From: Vibrio inusitatus
GTDB lineage: Bacteria; Pseudomonadota; Gammaproteobacteria; Enterobacterales; Vibrionaceae
Direction: 5' to 3'
DNA length: 64,000 bases
Assembly (NCBI GenBank): GCA_024346935.1
Contig: AP024878.1
Coordinates: 868,001-932,000 of the forward strand
Of this stretch, positions 8,532 to 17,710 are shown piece by piece (position 1 is the stretch's first letter; every line of letters begins with the position of its first letter). The translations under genes and the position numbers were made by a program. The notes beneath the pieces were generated by a model. The model was given only the letters and a program-made list of their open reading frames with translations, did not search any database and was not told the origin of the DNA.

Positions 8532-9569
8532 TTAAATACACCGATTTAAATATGGAACCTTAGTCATGCCCCAAGCCATGATAAAAGAGGCAGAAGTCGC
8601 AATTAAAGCCACAAAAGGAATATATAAAGAGCTATCTATCCAGGTTAGAAGCCAATCGCCTAAAAAAGACGAAATGGATTTGATAAATAACGGATGGATT
8701 AGGTAGATAGCAAAGCTGAGTTTAGCTATGTGGCTGAGCTTTAGATCTTGATTGGCGTAGTGCTTAATTAGAAAGAACAACGCTATGGATGCGGCAACTA
8801 CGTTAATGCTTAGATACGAATAAAAATAGAGGTGTGTGAGATAGTAACTACCTAATATCGTTGACAATGTCGCTGCGACAAAGATAGCTAAGCACCCGTT
8901 TATATTTACCTTTGTATTATATTTCGCGATATACCCACCAAGGCAGAAGTAGCCGATGTAGCTTAAAAAATCGTTGGTGAAAAGGCTGATTTTTGCATTC
9001 AAATTGAAGTACAAGAGCACCACATCGGAAAGTGCTGCAAGCATAGCGAGCGAAAAGCACAGACAAACCAAAACCAAAAATTCTCTTTGTGGAATGGAAC
9101 GAATGATAACTCGCAATACAGGAGTGACGAGATACAAGAGCGGGATCATAAATAGATACCAAAGGTGGTAATAGGGTTCTCCTAATACCCAACCTTTGGC
9201 AACCGTAAAGTATGCGGTAGTGACATCGCCATTTAAGGCGTGTTTTAACACTATCCACAGAGAGTAGAAGATAGACCAAAACGCCATTGGCACTAAGATT
9301 CGACGAAGGCGTTTTTTGAAAAAAAGAGGATTGGATTCAGATTTATTGAGTAAGAAATAGCCGCTAATCATGACAAAAAACGGAATACACCACATTGTTA
9401 CTGAGGCATAAATATTGCCTGACCACCAATTAGCAGAACCATAGGCAGGATCATGAATATCTATGCCATCAACAAATTCAGATGCAACATGCAGTAAAAC
9501 CACAGCGATAACAGAGAAAGCGCGTAAGTTATCAGCCCACAATACACGAGCCTGTTCGGTTTTATTCAA
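8532..9569 (-). CDS. acyltransferase 3 family integral membrane protein
   Basis: 345 residues, about ten predicted membrane helices. The N-terminus WADNLRAFSVIAVVLLHV is the typical first helix of the acyltransferase-3 (OafA/WecH) family with its conserved His. PFFVMISGYFLL and FFKKRLRRILVPMAFW match the next two segments, including the R/K-rich turn. Such proteins transfer acetyl or other acyl groups to surface carbohydrates or secreted glycans at the inner membrane. No neighbour is a sugar gene, so the acceptor is unknown. No SGNH extension is present. Confidence 0.88.
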   Translation of the reverse strand: MNKTEQARVLWADNLRAFSVIAVVLLHVASEFVDGIDIHDPAYGSANWWSGNIYASVTMWCIPFFVMISGYFLLNKSESNPLFFKKRLRRILVPMAFWSIFYSLWIVLKHALNGDVTTAYFTVAKGWVLGEPYYHLWYLFMIPLLYLVTPVLRVIIRSIPQREFLVLVCLCFSLAMLAALSDVVLLYFNLNAKISLFTNDFLSYIGYFCLGGYIAKYNTKVNINGCLAIFVAATLSTILGSYYLTHLYFYSYLSINVVAASIALFFLIKHYANQDLKLSHIAKLSFAIYLIHPLFIKSISSFLGDWLLTWIDSSLYIPFVALIATSASFIMAWGMTKVPYLNRCI

Positions 9570-9933
9570 ATTTCATTACCCTTTATGAATTGTCGATTGT
9601 GCTTCAATTTAGCATTTTTGGTGTTATGTATCAGTAGGTGTTTGAACTCTGATAACAGCACTCACCCTGTTTTTGAACGCACTGAGTTCCTTTGTCATCC
9701 CTTGTCACTTTCGAGATTGCATGTTTTGTTTAAGGTGACAGCCTAGACAACTTCCCGTGTCAACCTCGAGTGCTTCTATTGGGAATCTAGGTTGCCGATA
9801 AAAGACTTCGACAATGACGTTTTTTTGACGGTAATGACTTATTGTTTGGGCATTAAAAAGGGTCTGAACATCATATTCAGACCCTTAGCAGTAATTCATC
9901 AGGCTCAAAGATTGAGCGCTAGAATTCGATGGA
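9570..9933. other. intergenic region, 364 bp
   Basis: It holds the upstream region of the acyltransferase gene (minus) and the argS terminator. A short open frame on the plus strand (9792-9983) runs through the argS terminator and into argS antisense and is not credible. Nothing else recognised. Confidence 0.6.
9855..9886 (-). terminator. argS Rho-independent terminator
   Basis: Arms aagggtctgaa (9858-9868) and ttcagaccctt (9876-9886) pair perfectly over 11 bp. On the minus strand the hairpin is followed by five T (aaaaa at 9855-9859 on the plus strand). Confidence 0.85.
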
Positions 9934-11667
9934 TTACATACGCTCTAACGTTTCAATGCCCAGTAGAGACAGACCTTGCTTGATAGTCTTCGCTGTGAGT
10001 GCTGCAAGTTGCAGACGGCTTTGCTTAACCGCTTCGTCTTCTGCCACTAGGATTGGGCATGCTTCGTAGAAGCTAGAGAACTGACCCGCTAGTTCGAATA
10101 GGTAGCTACACATGATGTGAGGCTGACCTTCGCGAGCAACAGATTGTACCGCTTCTTCAAACTGCATGAGCTTAGCGATAAGCGTTTTTTCTTTTTCATC
10201 AGTAATGATGATGTCGCCTGCAAGGTCATCCATAGACACGCCAGCCTTTGCAAATACTGATGCAACACGAGTGTAAGCGTATTGCATGTAAGGCGCAGTG
10301 TTGCCTTCAAATGCCAGCATGTTGTCCCAATCGAACACGTAGTCAGTCGTGCGGTGTTTAGAAAGGTCGGCGTATTTCACGGCAGCCATAGCGACAGTAG
10401 AAGCGATGTTTTTCTTCTCTTCTTCTGCAAGCTCAGGGTTCTTAGACTCGATAAGCTTGCCTGCACGCTCTTCTGCTTCGTCAAGAAGATCAACCAGACG
10501 AACCGTACCGCCAGCACGAGTCTTAAATGGGCGACCGTCTTTGCCTAACATCATGCCGAATGCATGGTGCTCAAGAGAGACGTCTTCTGGTACGTAGCCT
10601 GCTTTACGAACGATAGTCCAAGCTTGCATCAGGTGTTGATGTTGGCGTGAGTCGATGAAGTAAAGTACGCGGTTAGCGCCCAGTTCTTCATAACGATATT
10701 TTGCACATGCGATATCGGTTGTGGTGTATAGGAAGCCACCGTCGCGCTTTTGAACGATCACGCCCATAGGCTCGCCGTCTTTATTTTTGTATTCGTCTAG
10801 GAACACAACCTGCGCGCCGTCATCTTCTTTTGCTAGGCCTTTTTCTTTAAGGTCAGCAACGATGTCTTTTAGCATATGGTTATATTGGCTTTCACCCATA
10901 ACGTCATCGCGAGTTAGAGATACGTTTAGACGGTCGTAGTTAAGTTGGTTTTGTTGCATGGTGATATCCACCAACTTCTTCCACATGTCTACACAGAATG
11001 CATCGCCACTTTGTAGTTTAACTACATAGTTACGTGCTTTAACTGCGAACTCTTCGTCTTCGTCGTACAGTTTCTTAGACTCACGGTAGAAGGCTTCAAG
11101 ATCAGACAGCTTCATTGAAACTTCGCCATCTTGCTCAGAAACGCGCTCAAGGTTTGCGATAAGCATACCGAACTGAGTACCCCAATCACCGATGTGGTTG
11201 GCACGGATTACTTTGTGGCCTAAGAACTCAAGAGTACGAACTACAGCATCACCAATGATGGTTGAACGAAGGTGACCAACGTGCATCTCTTTTGCCACGT
11301 TTGGCGCAGAGTAATCAGCAACGATAGTTTGCGGTACTTCTGATGCAACGCCAAGGCGAGAATCCGCTAGTGCAGCTTTTGCAGATGTTGCTAGGAACTC
11401 TTCGCTTAGGAAAATGTTGATGAAACCTGGGCCTGCAATTTCAGTTTTGCTAGCGATGCCATCAAGATCTAGGTGCTCAAGCACTTTTTGAGCAAATTCG
11501 CGTGGGTTTGTACCTAGTCGCTTTGCAACGCCCATTACGCCGTTAGCTTGGTAATCACCAAACTGAGCTTTTGCAGATTGACGCACTGCTGCTGGGCTAC
11601 CTGCTGGGGCGCCTGCTGCTTCTAGTGCTTGAGATACTTTATCGTTAATAAGTGCTTGGATATTCAC
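9934..11667 (-). CDS. argS: arginyl-tRNA synthetase
   Basis: Class I synthetase charging tRNA-Arg in the cytoplasm. I place the start at the GTG at 11667, giving 577 residues, the same length as the E. coli enzyme and beginning [11 protein letters not shown]. An aagga ribosome site lies about 7 nt upstream, and the in-frame ATG ten codons earlier would add an atypical tail. The HIGH motif is HVGH within [15 protein letters not shown]. The KMSKS position is degenerate, as usual in ArgS, and lies near [16 protein letters not shown]. The C-terminal anticodon-binding domain ends normally. The gene is divergent from yecM. Confidence 0.97.
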   Translation of the reverse strand: MNIQALINDKVSQALEAAGAPAGSPAAVRQSAKAQFGDYQANGVMGVAKRLGTNPREFAQKVLEHLDLDGIASKTEIAGPGFINIFLSEEFLATSAKAALADSRLGVASEVPQTIVADYSAPNVAKEMHVGHLRSTIIGDAVVRTLEFLGHKVIRANHIGDWGTQFGMLIANLERVSEQDGEVSMKLSDLEAFYRESKKLYDEDEEFAVKARNYVVKLQSGDAFCVDMWKKLVDITMQQNQLNYDRLNVSLTRDDVMGESQYNHMLKDIVADLKEKGLAKEDDGAQVVFLDEYKNKDGEPMGVIVQKRDGGFLYTTTDIACAKYRYEELGANRVLYFIDSRQHQHLMQAWTIVRKAGYVPEDVSLEHHAFGMMLGKDGRPFKTRAGGTVRLVDLLDEAEERAGKLIESKNPELAEEEKKNIASTVAMAAVKYADLSKHRTTDYVFDWDNMLAFEGNTAPYMQYAYTRVASVFAKAGVSMDDLAGDIIITDEKEKTLIAKLMQFEEAVQSVAREGQPHIMCSYLFELAGQFSSFYEACPILVAEDEAVKQSRLQLAALTAKTIKQGLSLLGIETLERM

Positions 11668-11875
11668 ACGCAATTCCTTCAATTCAAGGAGTGTCAAGAA
11701 AGCTAATAATAAGTGCTTTCGTGCCGTAGTTCACAAAAATGGGGGTAATGATAACAAGATAAGCGCTGATCTAAAAGCGATGGAAACGAAGTGAAATCAA
11801 TTAATCGGTAGCAAAACTCTGTGGTGAGGGTAAACTTCGGCTCAAACCGCAGTAAAAGACCAAAGGGCAGGGAAT

Positions 11876-12451
11876 ATGGAGCAATTACGAGAGGCAAATC
11901 TGCACCCACAACAGATGTTAGATAGGGTTGATGTATTTGCTCAAAAAATAGCAGTCTTAGGGCGAGAATTAGGATTAGACCTCTGTCAATTTCAAGCGGA
12001 TCATATTGCCCTCAGAATCAATGACTCAAGCCTAGCCAAATTTGCTCATCAGGCATGGTCAGAGCTAGGCGCTACCATTTCGCAGGCGCAAATTAATGGT
12101 AGACCTATTGTAGTAATAGCTTTTGATACTCCAATCACAGTTGGTGCCTGGTCTATTGATTGCTTAGAGTTACCTTATCCTGTACCAGGCAAGATCTATC
12201 CCTCTCAAGATTGGGAACATATCGAGTTTGTGATTCCATCGGATAAGACGGATGCGCAAGATTACCTGCAAGATATCAAGCAACGATTCCCAACCTTTGA
12301 TATTGATACTGGAATGAAAATGAAGCTTTCTAGCCCGAAAGGCGAAGGGGAGCGTTTAGCGAATCCTACGATAGCGTTTAAAAAAGACGGAGTGTGCATT
12401 AAATTGCACCCTCATCCGCTAAAGAAAATTGTAGAGTCTGAGCAAGAGTAA
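11876..12451 (+). CDS. yecM: YecM-like VOC-superfamily protein
   Basis: 191 residues, close to E. coli YecM (188). The vicinal-oxygen-chelate fold is suggested by paired metal-site-like motifs, DHIALRIND (about 42-50) and WEHIEFVIP (about 112-120), in the two halves. Metal binding is predicted for the family but the enzymatic role is unknown. Its position divergent from argS is conserved in related genomes to my knowledge. It is followed by a GC-rich hairpin. Confidence 0.88.
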   Translation: MEQLREANLHPQQMLDRVDVFAQKIAVLGRELGLDLCQFQADHIALRINDSSLAKFAHQAWSELGATISQAQINGRPIVVIAFDTPITVGAWSIDCLELPYPVPGKIYPSQDWEHIEFVIPSDKTDAQDYLQDIKQRFPTFDIDTGMKMKLSSPKGEGERLANPTIAFKKDGVCIKLHPHPLKKIVESEQE

Positions 12452-12455
12452 GTAA

Positions 12456-12477
12456 CTGAACCCCTGATGGGGTTCAG
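12456..12477 (+). terminator. GC-rich hairpin between convergent yecM and purU
   Basis: Perfect 9-bp arms ctgaacccc and ggggttcag with a 4-nt loop. There is no clear T-run on either side, so termination may rely on the stable stem alone. It could serve both genes. Confidence 0.6.
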
Positions 12478-12487
12478 CCAAAGTGAA

Positions 12488-13321
12488 TTATAAGATAACA
12501 GTCTTATTGCCGTACACAAATACATGGTCGTTCACGACCTTGTTTAACGCCTTACTTAGAACGTTTTTCTCAACATCACGGCCTGCTTGCGCCATATCCT
12601 GGGCACTAAAGTTATGATCCACAGGAATCACATCTTGTTTGATGATTGGACCTTCGTCTAAATCGTTAGTTACGAAGTGCGCCGTTGCGCCAATGATCTT
12701 CACGCCACGCTCATACGCTTGCTGATAAGGCTTAGCGCCAATGAACGCAGGTAAGAAACTGTGATGAATATTGATGATGCGATTGTGGTAATGCTCAACA
12801 AAACTAGGTGTTAGGATGCGCATGTATTTGGCTAACACAAGATAGTCTGCATCAAAGCCATCGATGGCCTCCTTCACTTTTATCTCATGCTCTTCACGAT
12901 TTAGCCCTTCATGACTTACGTGACGAAATGGAATATCAAACTTCTCCACTAGCGGTTGCAAGATGTCATAATTGCTGACCACTGCAGTGATATCCACATT
13001 CAGGCTACCATCAAAGGTTTTCATCAGAATATCACCTAAACAGTGCGACTCTTTAGTGACCAGCACCACTACCTTTTTCTTGCTTGAATCTACCAATGTC
13101 TTGCTGGCATTTTTAGGCAATGCGAATTCTAGGTCTTCCATAAATACTGAATCATTAAAGTTGCCTTCAAGTTCAGTACGCATGAAAAAGTGACCACTGG
13201 TGTTGTCTACAAATTCGTTATTGTGAATGATGTTTAGCTGATGTTTATAACAGATGTTGGTGATCTTCGCGATCAGCCCTGGCTCGTCAGAGCAATGGGT
13301 GAGTAGGGTCTTTCTTTCCAT
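12488..13321 (-). CDS. purU: formyltetrahydrofolate deformylase
   Basis: 277 residues. It hydrolyses 10-formyl-THF to formate plus THF, supplying formate for purine synthesis and balancing one-carbon pools. An N-terminal ACT domain (about 5-80, beginning LLTHCSDEPGLIAKI) is the methionine/glycine-sensing region in the family. The C-terminal formyltransferase-fold domain has NIHHSFLPAFIGAKPY with the formyl-transferase His and DLDEGPII with the catalytic Asp. It is convergent with yecM and divergent from yoaA. Confidence 0.96.
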   Translation of the reverse strand: MERKTLLTHCSDEPGLIAKITNICYKHQLNIIHNNEFVDNTSGHFFMRTELEGNFNDSVFMEDLEFALPKNASKTLVDSSKKKVVVLVTKESHCLGDILMKTFDGSLNVDITAVVSNYDILQPLVEKFDIPFRHVSHEGLNREEHEIKVKEAIDGFDADYLVLAKYMRILTPSFVEHYHNRIINIHHSFLPAFIGAKPYQQAYERGVKIIGATAHFVTNDLDEGPIIKQDVIPVDHNFSAQDMAQAGRDVEKNVLSKALNKVVNDHVFVYGNKTVIL

Positions 13322-13494
13322 GATGACTCTTTAATAAAAATGATAAAAATGTATCTGCGTTGACATTATCCAATTTTCCACCGGCTTGCAAATTCAACGA
13401 ATGGATAAATTGCAAAGCAAGCTAAGGTCACAGTCGCACGGATAGACAAAAGCTGACATAATTATTTTCTCGCTCAATCAACAAGGCACCTTTT

Positions 13495-15432
13495 GTGAAT
13501 ATCAGTACTGTTTTTTCTGCCGATGGCGCATTAGGTAAAGCAATCTCTGGCTTTCAGCCGCGTGATGAGCAAACTATGATGGCAGAAAGTGTCTATCAAG
13601 CCATTAAAGAGCAAACGCAGCTGGTGGTTGAAGCGGGAACGGGAACCGGAAAAACCTTTGCTTATCTTGCCCCTGCATTGCTAAGTGGTAAGAAAACCAT
13701 TGTCTCTACTGGTTCTAAAAATTTGCAAGAACAGTTGTTTCACCGTGACCTGCCGTTAATGAGGGATGCACTCGGCTTTACCGGACGTATTGCTCTATTA
13801 AAAGGACGAGCCAATTACTTGTGTCTTGATCGCTTAAGCCGACAAATTGTTGAGAGTCACGGTCATCATTCAGATCCACAACTGCTGACGCAATTAGTTA
13901 AAGTTCGCTCTTGGTCCTCATCAACGAAAAGTGGCGATCTGGGCGAATGTGAAGACCTTGCTGAAGACAGTCGCATTATCCCAGACATTACCTCTAGTAA
14001 TGAAAACTGTTTAGGTAAAGAATGCCCGAGCTTTGGCGACTGCTTTGTGTTTAAGGCGCGCAATAAAGCGCTAGAAGCTGACCTTGTGGTGGTTAACCAC
14101 CACTTATTCTTGGCGGATATGGCGGTAAAAGAAACCGGTTTTGGCGAGTTACTGCCTGAGGCTGAGGTGTTTATATTTGATGAAGCACACCAGATCCCAG
14201 ACATTGCCAGTCAATACTTTGGTCAGTCTATTAGTTCGAAGCAGATTGCAGATTTAGCGAAAGACATAGAGATTGGTTATCGCACAGAAGCAAAAGACAT
14301 GCGTCAACTACAAAAGGTGGCGGATAAACTGCTAAGTTCGGCTTCTGAAATGCGTATTTCTCTTGGCGAACCGGGCTTTCGTGGCAACTGGCGCGACGCA
14401 CTGAAGAATCAAAAATTGCAACGAGAGATGGAACGCTTGCAAGATGCTCTGCAATTGTGTCGTGATGTACTTAAAATGGCCTTAGGCCGTAGTCAGCTTT
14501 TAGATACCGCATTTGACCGTGTTACTCAGATACAAAATCGTTTAACGCGAGTGTGTGATACGTCGATCATGGGGTATTCCTATTGGTTCGAATGCACGCC
14601 AAGGCATTTTTCGTTGAACATTACGCCGCTTTCAGTGGCCAATAAGTTTCAAGAACAAGTGGACGCACATGGCGGAAGTTGGGTGTTTACTTCTGCGACC
14701 TTGTCGGTATCAGGTGACTTTCAGCACTTTACCTCTCGTTTGGGCTTAAAAGCAAAGCAGAGTTTAGCCTTGAGCAGTCCATTTGATTATCAATCACAAG
14801 CAAGACTTTGCGTGCCTCGCTATTTACCTGAGCCAAACAGTCCGCAAATGGCGCAAAAACTAGTTTCGATGCTTACTCCTGTTATTGAGACCAATAAAGG
14901 GCGCTGTTTTTTCTTGTGTACTTCACACGCGATGATGAAAGATCTCACTGAGCGCTTTAGGCAGCGGCTAGATTTACCCGTGTTAATGCAAGGCGAGAGT
15001 AGTAAGCAAGCACTGCTGAAAGAGTTCACTGAGCTTGGTGATGCCTTGCTGGTGGCAACCGGTGCATTTTGGGAGGGGATAGATGTTAGAGGTGACGCGT
15101 TAAGCTGTGTTATTATCGACAAATTACCATTTACTGCTCCTGATGACCCGCTATTAAAGGCGCGTATTGAGGATTGTAAACTTAACGGTGGCGAACCTTT
15201 CTATGAAGTGCAACTCCCTGATGCTGTTATTGCACTGAAGCAAGGGGTGGGGCGACTCATTCGTGATAAGAGCGATAGAGGTGCATTGATTATCTGTGAT
15301 AATCGTTTGGTAACACGCGATTACGGCAAGATGTTTTTGTCCAGTCTGCCGCCGATACCGCGCACGCGTAGCGTTTCGAACATTATAAATTTCTTACAGC
15401 CTTCGACCGATGCAGTGATCGAGGCTGAATAG
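13495..15432 (+). CDS. yoaA: ATP-dependent DNA helicase, DinG/XPD family
   Basis: 645 residues, GTG start. It is a superfamily 2 iron-sulphur helicase involved in repair of replication damage in E. coli. The Walker A motif is EAGTGTGKT (46-54) and the Walker B/DEAH box is FIFDEAHQ (about 228-235). Cysteines in RANYLCLDRL and CLGKECPSFGDC lie between motifs Ia and II, where XPD-like helicases carry the 4Fe-4S cluster. Helicase motif VI is QGVGRLIRDKSDRG. It starts the yoaA-tsaB-slp-hydrolase run with short spacers (23, 26 and 2 nt), so co-transcription is likely. Confidence 0.95.
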   Translation: MNISTVFSADGALGKAISGFQPRDEQTMMAESVYQAIKEQTQLVVEAGTGTGKTFAYLAPALLSGKKTIVSTGSKNLQEQLFHRDLPLMRDALGFTGRIALLKGRANYLCLDRLSRQIVESHGHHSDPQLLTQLVKVRSWSSSTKSGDLGECEDLAEDSRIIPDITSSNENCLGKECPSFGDCFVFKARNKALEADLVVVNHHLFLADMAVKETGFGELLPEAEVFIFDEAHQIPDIASQYFGQSISSKQIADLAKDIEIGYRTEAKDMRQLQKVADKLLSSASEMRISLGEPGFRGNWRDALKNQKLQREMERLQDALQLCRDVLKMALGRSQLLDTAFDRVTQIQNRLTRVCDTSIMGYSYWFECTPRHFSLNITPLSVANKFQEQVDAHGGSWVFTSATLSVSGDFQHFTSRLGLKAKQSLALSSPFDYQSQARLCVPRYLPEPNSPQMAQKLVSMLTPVIETNKGRCFFLCTSHAMMKDLTERFRQRLDLPVLMQGESSKQALLKEFTELGDALLVATGAFWEGIDVRGDALSCVIIDKLPFTAPDDPLLKARIEDCKLNGGEPFYEVQLPDAVIALKQGVGRLIRDKSDRGALIICDNRLVTRDYGKMFLSSLPPIPRTRSVSNIINFLQPSTDAVIEAE

Positions 15433-15455
15433 TACAGCGAATAACTGAGTAACAG

Positions 15456-16157
15456 ATGAAAGCGAAAATTCTAGCACTAGATACTTCAACCGAATTTTGC
15501 TCTGCAGCCATACTGGTTGATGGAGAGGTATTATCTAAAGGTGAGGTTGCTCCTCGCGAACATACAACCAAGATTTTGCCTATGGTAGACCAACTGTTGG
15601 TTGATGCGGGTTTGAAACTTGGCGATTTGGATGCTCTTGCCTACGGTCAAGGCCCAGGCAGTTTTACCGGAGTTAGGATTGGCATTGGTATCGCTCAGGG
15701 CCTAGCCTTTGGCGCCGATTTACCCATGGTTGGTGTGTCGACGTTGCAAGCAATGGCTCAAGGCGCGTACCGTACCGCGCAAGCCAATAACGTAGTTGCC
15801 GCGATTGATGCTCGCATGAGTGAGGTGTACTGGGGACGTTTCAGCCGTATGGAGTCTGGTGTTTGGCACATCGAAGATGAAGAGTGTGTTATCCCACCAT
15901 CTGCACTAGTGAGCCAAACCGTAGAAAGCGATCTGGTTTGGACTCAAGTGGGTACTGGCTGGGAAGCGTACGCTGAAGAGCTAAATCAGCTTGAACTTAA
16001 GCGTACTGATAGCGGTCTACTGTATCCTGAGTCGCAAGACATTGTTGTTTTGGCTCAGCATGAACTTGCCAACGGTAATCAAGTGGGTGCTGAGGAAGCA
16101 TCGCCGGTTTACCTGCGTGATAAGGTCGCTTGGAAAAAGCTTCCAGGACGAGAGTAA
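15456..16157 (+). CDS. tsaB: tRNA threonylcarbamoyladenosine biosynthesis protein TsaB
   Basis: 233 residues. It is the non-catalytic partner of TsaD in the complex that makes t6A37 in ANN-decoding tRNAs. The ASKHA-type N-terminus [15 protein letters not shown] and the [14 protein letters not shown] signature are diagnostic. It lies 23 nt behind yoaA and 26 nt before slp, the order known from enterics and vibrios. Confidence 0.96.
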   Translation: MKAKILALDTSTEFCSAAILVDGEVLSKGEVAPREHTTKILPMVDQLLVDAGLKLGDLDALAYGQGPGSFTGVRIGIGIAQGLAFGADLPMVGVSTLQAMAQGAYRTAQANNVVAAIDARMSEVYWGRFSRMESGVWHIEDEECVIPPSALVSQTVESDLVWTQVGTGWEAYAEELNQLELKRTDSGLLYPESQDIVVLAQHELANGNQVGAEEASPVYLRDKVAWKKLPGRE

Positions 16158-16183
16158 TTAGATAAGTTGTACATGGAGGCCGT

Positions 16184-16729
16184 ATGTATCGAGTATTCAC
16201 TGCTCTTGTATTGGGCTTAGTCTTGACGGGTTGCAGTTCTTTGCCTGACTCGCTTGTTTCAAACAACGAAAAGATAGTCACAGACTATGGTACTTGGGTG
16301 AATAGTGCCCCCGAAGCGATCTCCGAAGTACGACTTGGCGGGGTGATTGCTAGCATTACGAATCTTAAGACCAAAACGCGTCTTGAGATAGTGAACCTGC
16401 CGATTGCTAAAGATGGTAAGCCAGATATTAATGTTGACCCTGAGGGACGTTATGTGGCCTATGTGGATGGATTTATTGATCCTGTGACCTATGCAAAAGG
16501 GCGTTTGATCTCTGTACTAGGAAAGCCTGATGGTAATGAAACTGGCAAGGTAGGGGAATATGAGTATCGATTTCCAGTACTTAATGCTAACGGCTACCAC
16601 TTGTGGCAAATCAAAGAAACACTGATCGTGCATGATGAACCATTAAGCATGTTCCCTTGTCGTTCTCTGTATTGCCGAGAGGTCAATTATGGACCAACAA
16701 CAGGGCACGTCGTTCAGAGTGTTGAATAA
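16184..16729 (+). CDS. slp: Slp-family outer membrane lipoprotein
   Basis: 181 residues. The lipobox LTGC puts the lipidated Cys at residue 17, followed by SSLPD, with no Asp at +2, so sorting to the outer membrane is expected. The remainder resembles Slp/YeaY lipoproteins (GGVIASITNLKTKTRLEIVNLP). Function in the family is stress- or starvation-linked envelope maintenance. It sits between tsaB and the hydrolase gene, with only 2 nt before the latter. Confidence 0.9.
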   Translation: MYRVFTALVLGLVLTGCSSLPDSLVSNNEKIVTDYGTWVNSAPEAISEVRLGGVIASITNLKTKTRLEIVNLPIAKDGKPDINVDPEGRYVAYVDGFIDPVTYAKGRLISVLGKPDGNETGKVGEYEYRFPVLNANGYHLWQIKETLIVHDEPLSMFPCRSLYCREVNYGPTTGHVVQSVE

Positions 16730-16731
16730 CG

Positions 16732-17580
16732 GTGTTATCTGAACGCACCTTTGAAGTTAGTGATTACTCGCTTTCGGCTTTGTGCCATGAATCACAAGGC
16801 GCCTCTAATTGCATTTTGATGTTGCATGGCTGGCTAGATAATGCAGCCTCATTTACTCCCTTAATGGAAGAAATCAGCGCGAAAAATCCTGATATTCAGC
16901 TTATCGCGCTAGATCTCCCCGGACACGGTTATAGCTCTCACTCGCACAGTGGCTATTACCCCTTTCATGACTATATTGATTCCCTACATCAAGTCATTAG
17001 CCAAATTAACAACGAATGTGATTGCCCGTTAACTCTAGTGGGACACTCTATGGGTGCTCTTATCGCAAGTTGCTACTCAGCGGCTTTCCCCGAAAATGTT
17101 GGACACTTGGTTCAGATAGAAGGTTATGGCCCGATTTATGAATCGCCTCAAAACAGTTTATCTCGATTGAGGAAGGGGGTGCTGAGTCGACAAAGGGTCA
17201 GCAAAAAGCCGCCACGCTTCTTTGAAAGCTTTGATGAAATGGTGCAGCTTCGAGCTAGACGCTATGTTTTAAACGCCGAAGAGATTACGCCGCTGGTAGA
17301 GCGAGATTCTGAACAAACAGAGCATGGCTGGCACTGGCGACACGATAAAAAACTGAAGGCTGAGTCATTGTATCGAATGACAGAAGCGCAAGCGAAACAG
17401 GTTATTGAGGCACTTCCTAAGTCAAATCTACTCATTTTGGGTGATACGGGTTTTACCCACTTGAGCTCAATTTGCACCTCAACAGCGCAAATATTACACA
17501 TTAAGGGTGGTCATCATTGCCACTTATCCTGTCCTAGGTCTATTTCTGAAGCAATAATTGCTTTAATTTTGTTCGGTTAG
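16732..17580 (+). CDS. alpha/beta hydrolase
   Basis: 282 residues, GTG start 2 nt after the slp stop. An oxyanion-loop segment LHGWLDNAASF (31-41) is followed by LDLPGHGYS and the nucleophile elbow GHSMG with Ser106. A likely Asp is in LGDTGFTHL and the catalytic His in GGHHCHLSC. There is no signal peptide, so it is cytoplasmic. Closest in feel to the carboxylesterase/serine-hydrolase-like group. The substrate is unknown, but translational coupling with an envelope lipoprotein and proximity to fadD suggest lipid or ester turnover. Confidence 0.9.
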   Translation: MLSERTFEVSDYSLSALCHESQGASNCILMLHGWLDNAASFTPLMEEISAKNPDIQLIALDLPGHGYSSHSHSGYYPFHDYIDSLHQVISQINNECDCPLTLVGHSMGALIASCYSAAFPENVGHLVQIEGYGPIYESPQNSLSRLRKGVLSRQRVSKKPPRFFESFDEMVQLRARRYVLNAEEITPLVERDSEQTEHGWHWRHDKKLKAESLYRMTEAQAKQVIEALPKSNLLILGDTGFTHLSSICTSTAQILHIKGGHHCHLSCPRSISEAIIALILFG

Positions 17581-17676
17581 TGTGCTTTTGTGAGCACCAT
17601 TTAAACGCATTTCAAATTTACAGCTATCCTGTAAAGGAATCGTAATAAAACAAAGAAATTCAACCTGATAGTCGTA

Positions 17677-17682
17677 TATAAT
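17677..17682 (+). promoter_or_regulatory. fadD promoter -10 element
   Basis: Consensus TATAAT at 17677-17682, 28 bp before the GTG start. No good -35 is visible at 16-18 bp spacing, which suggests an activated promoter. An in-frame ATG at 17681 overlaps this hexamer, arguing that it is not the translation start. Confidence 0.6.
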
Positions 17683-17710
17683 GCGTTGCTATTTTTTCAG
17701 GAGTATTAAC

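Noticed and set aside
9792..9983. 63-codon plus-strand frame before argS
   Set aside because: It crosses the argS terminator and overlaps argS antisense, with no family resemblance.
10089..10597. Open frames opposite or shifted to argS
   Set aside because: They are shadows of the argS reading frame with no independent signals.
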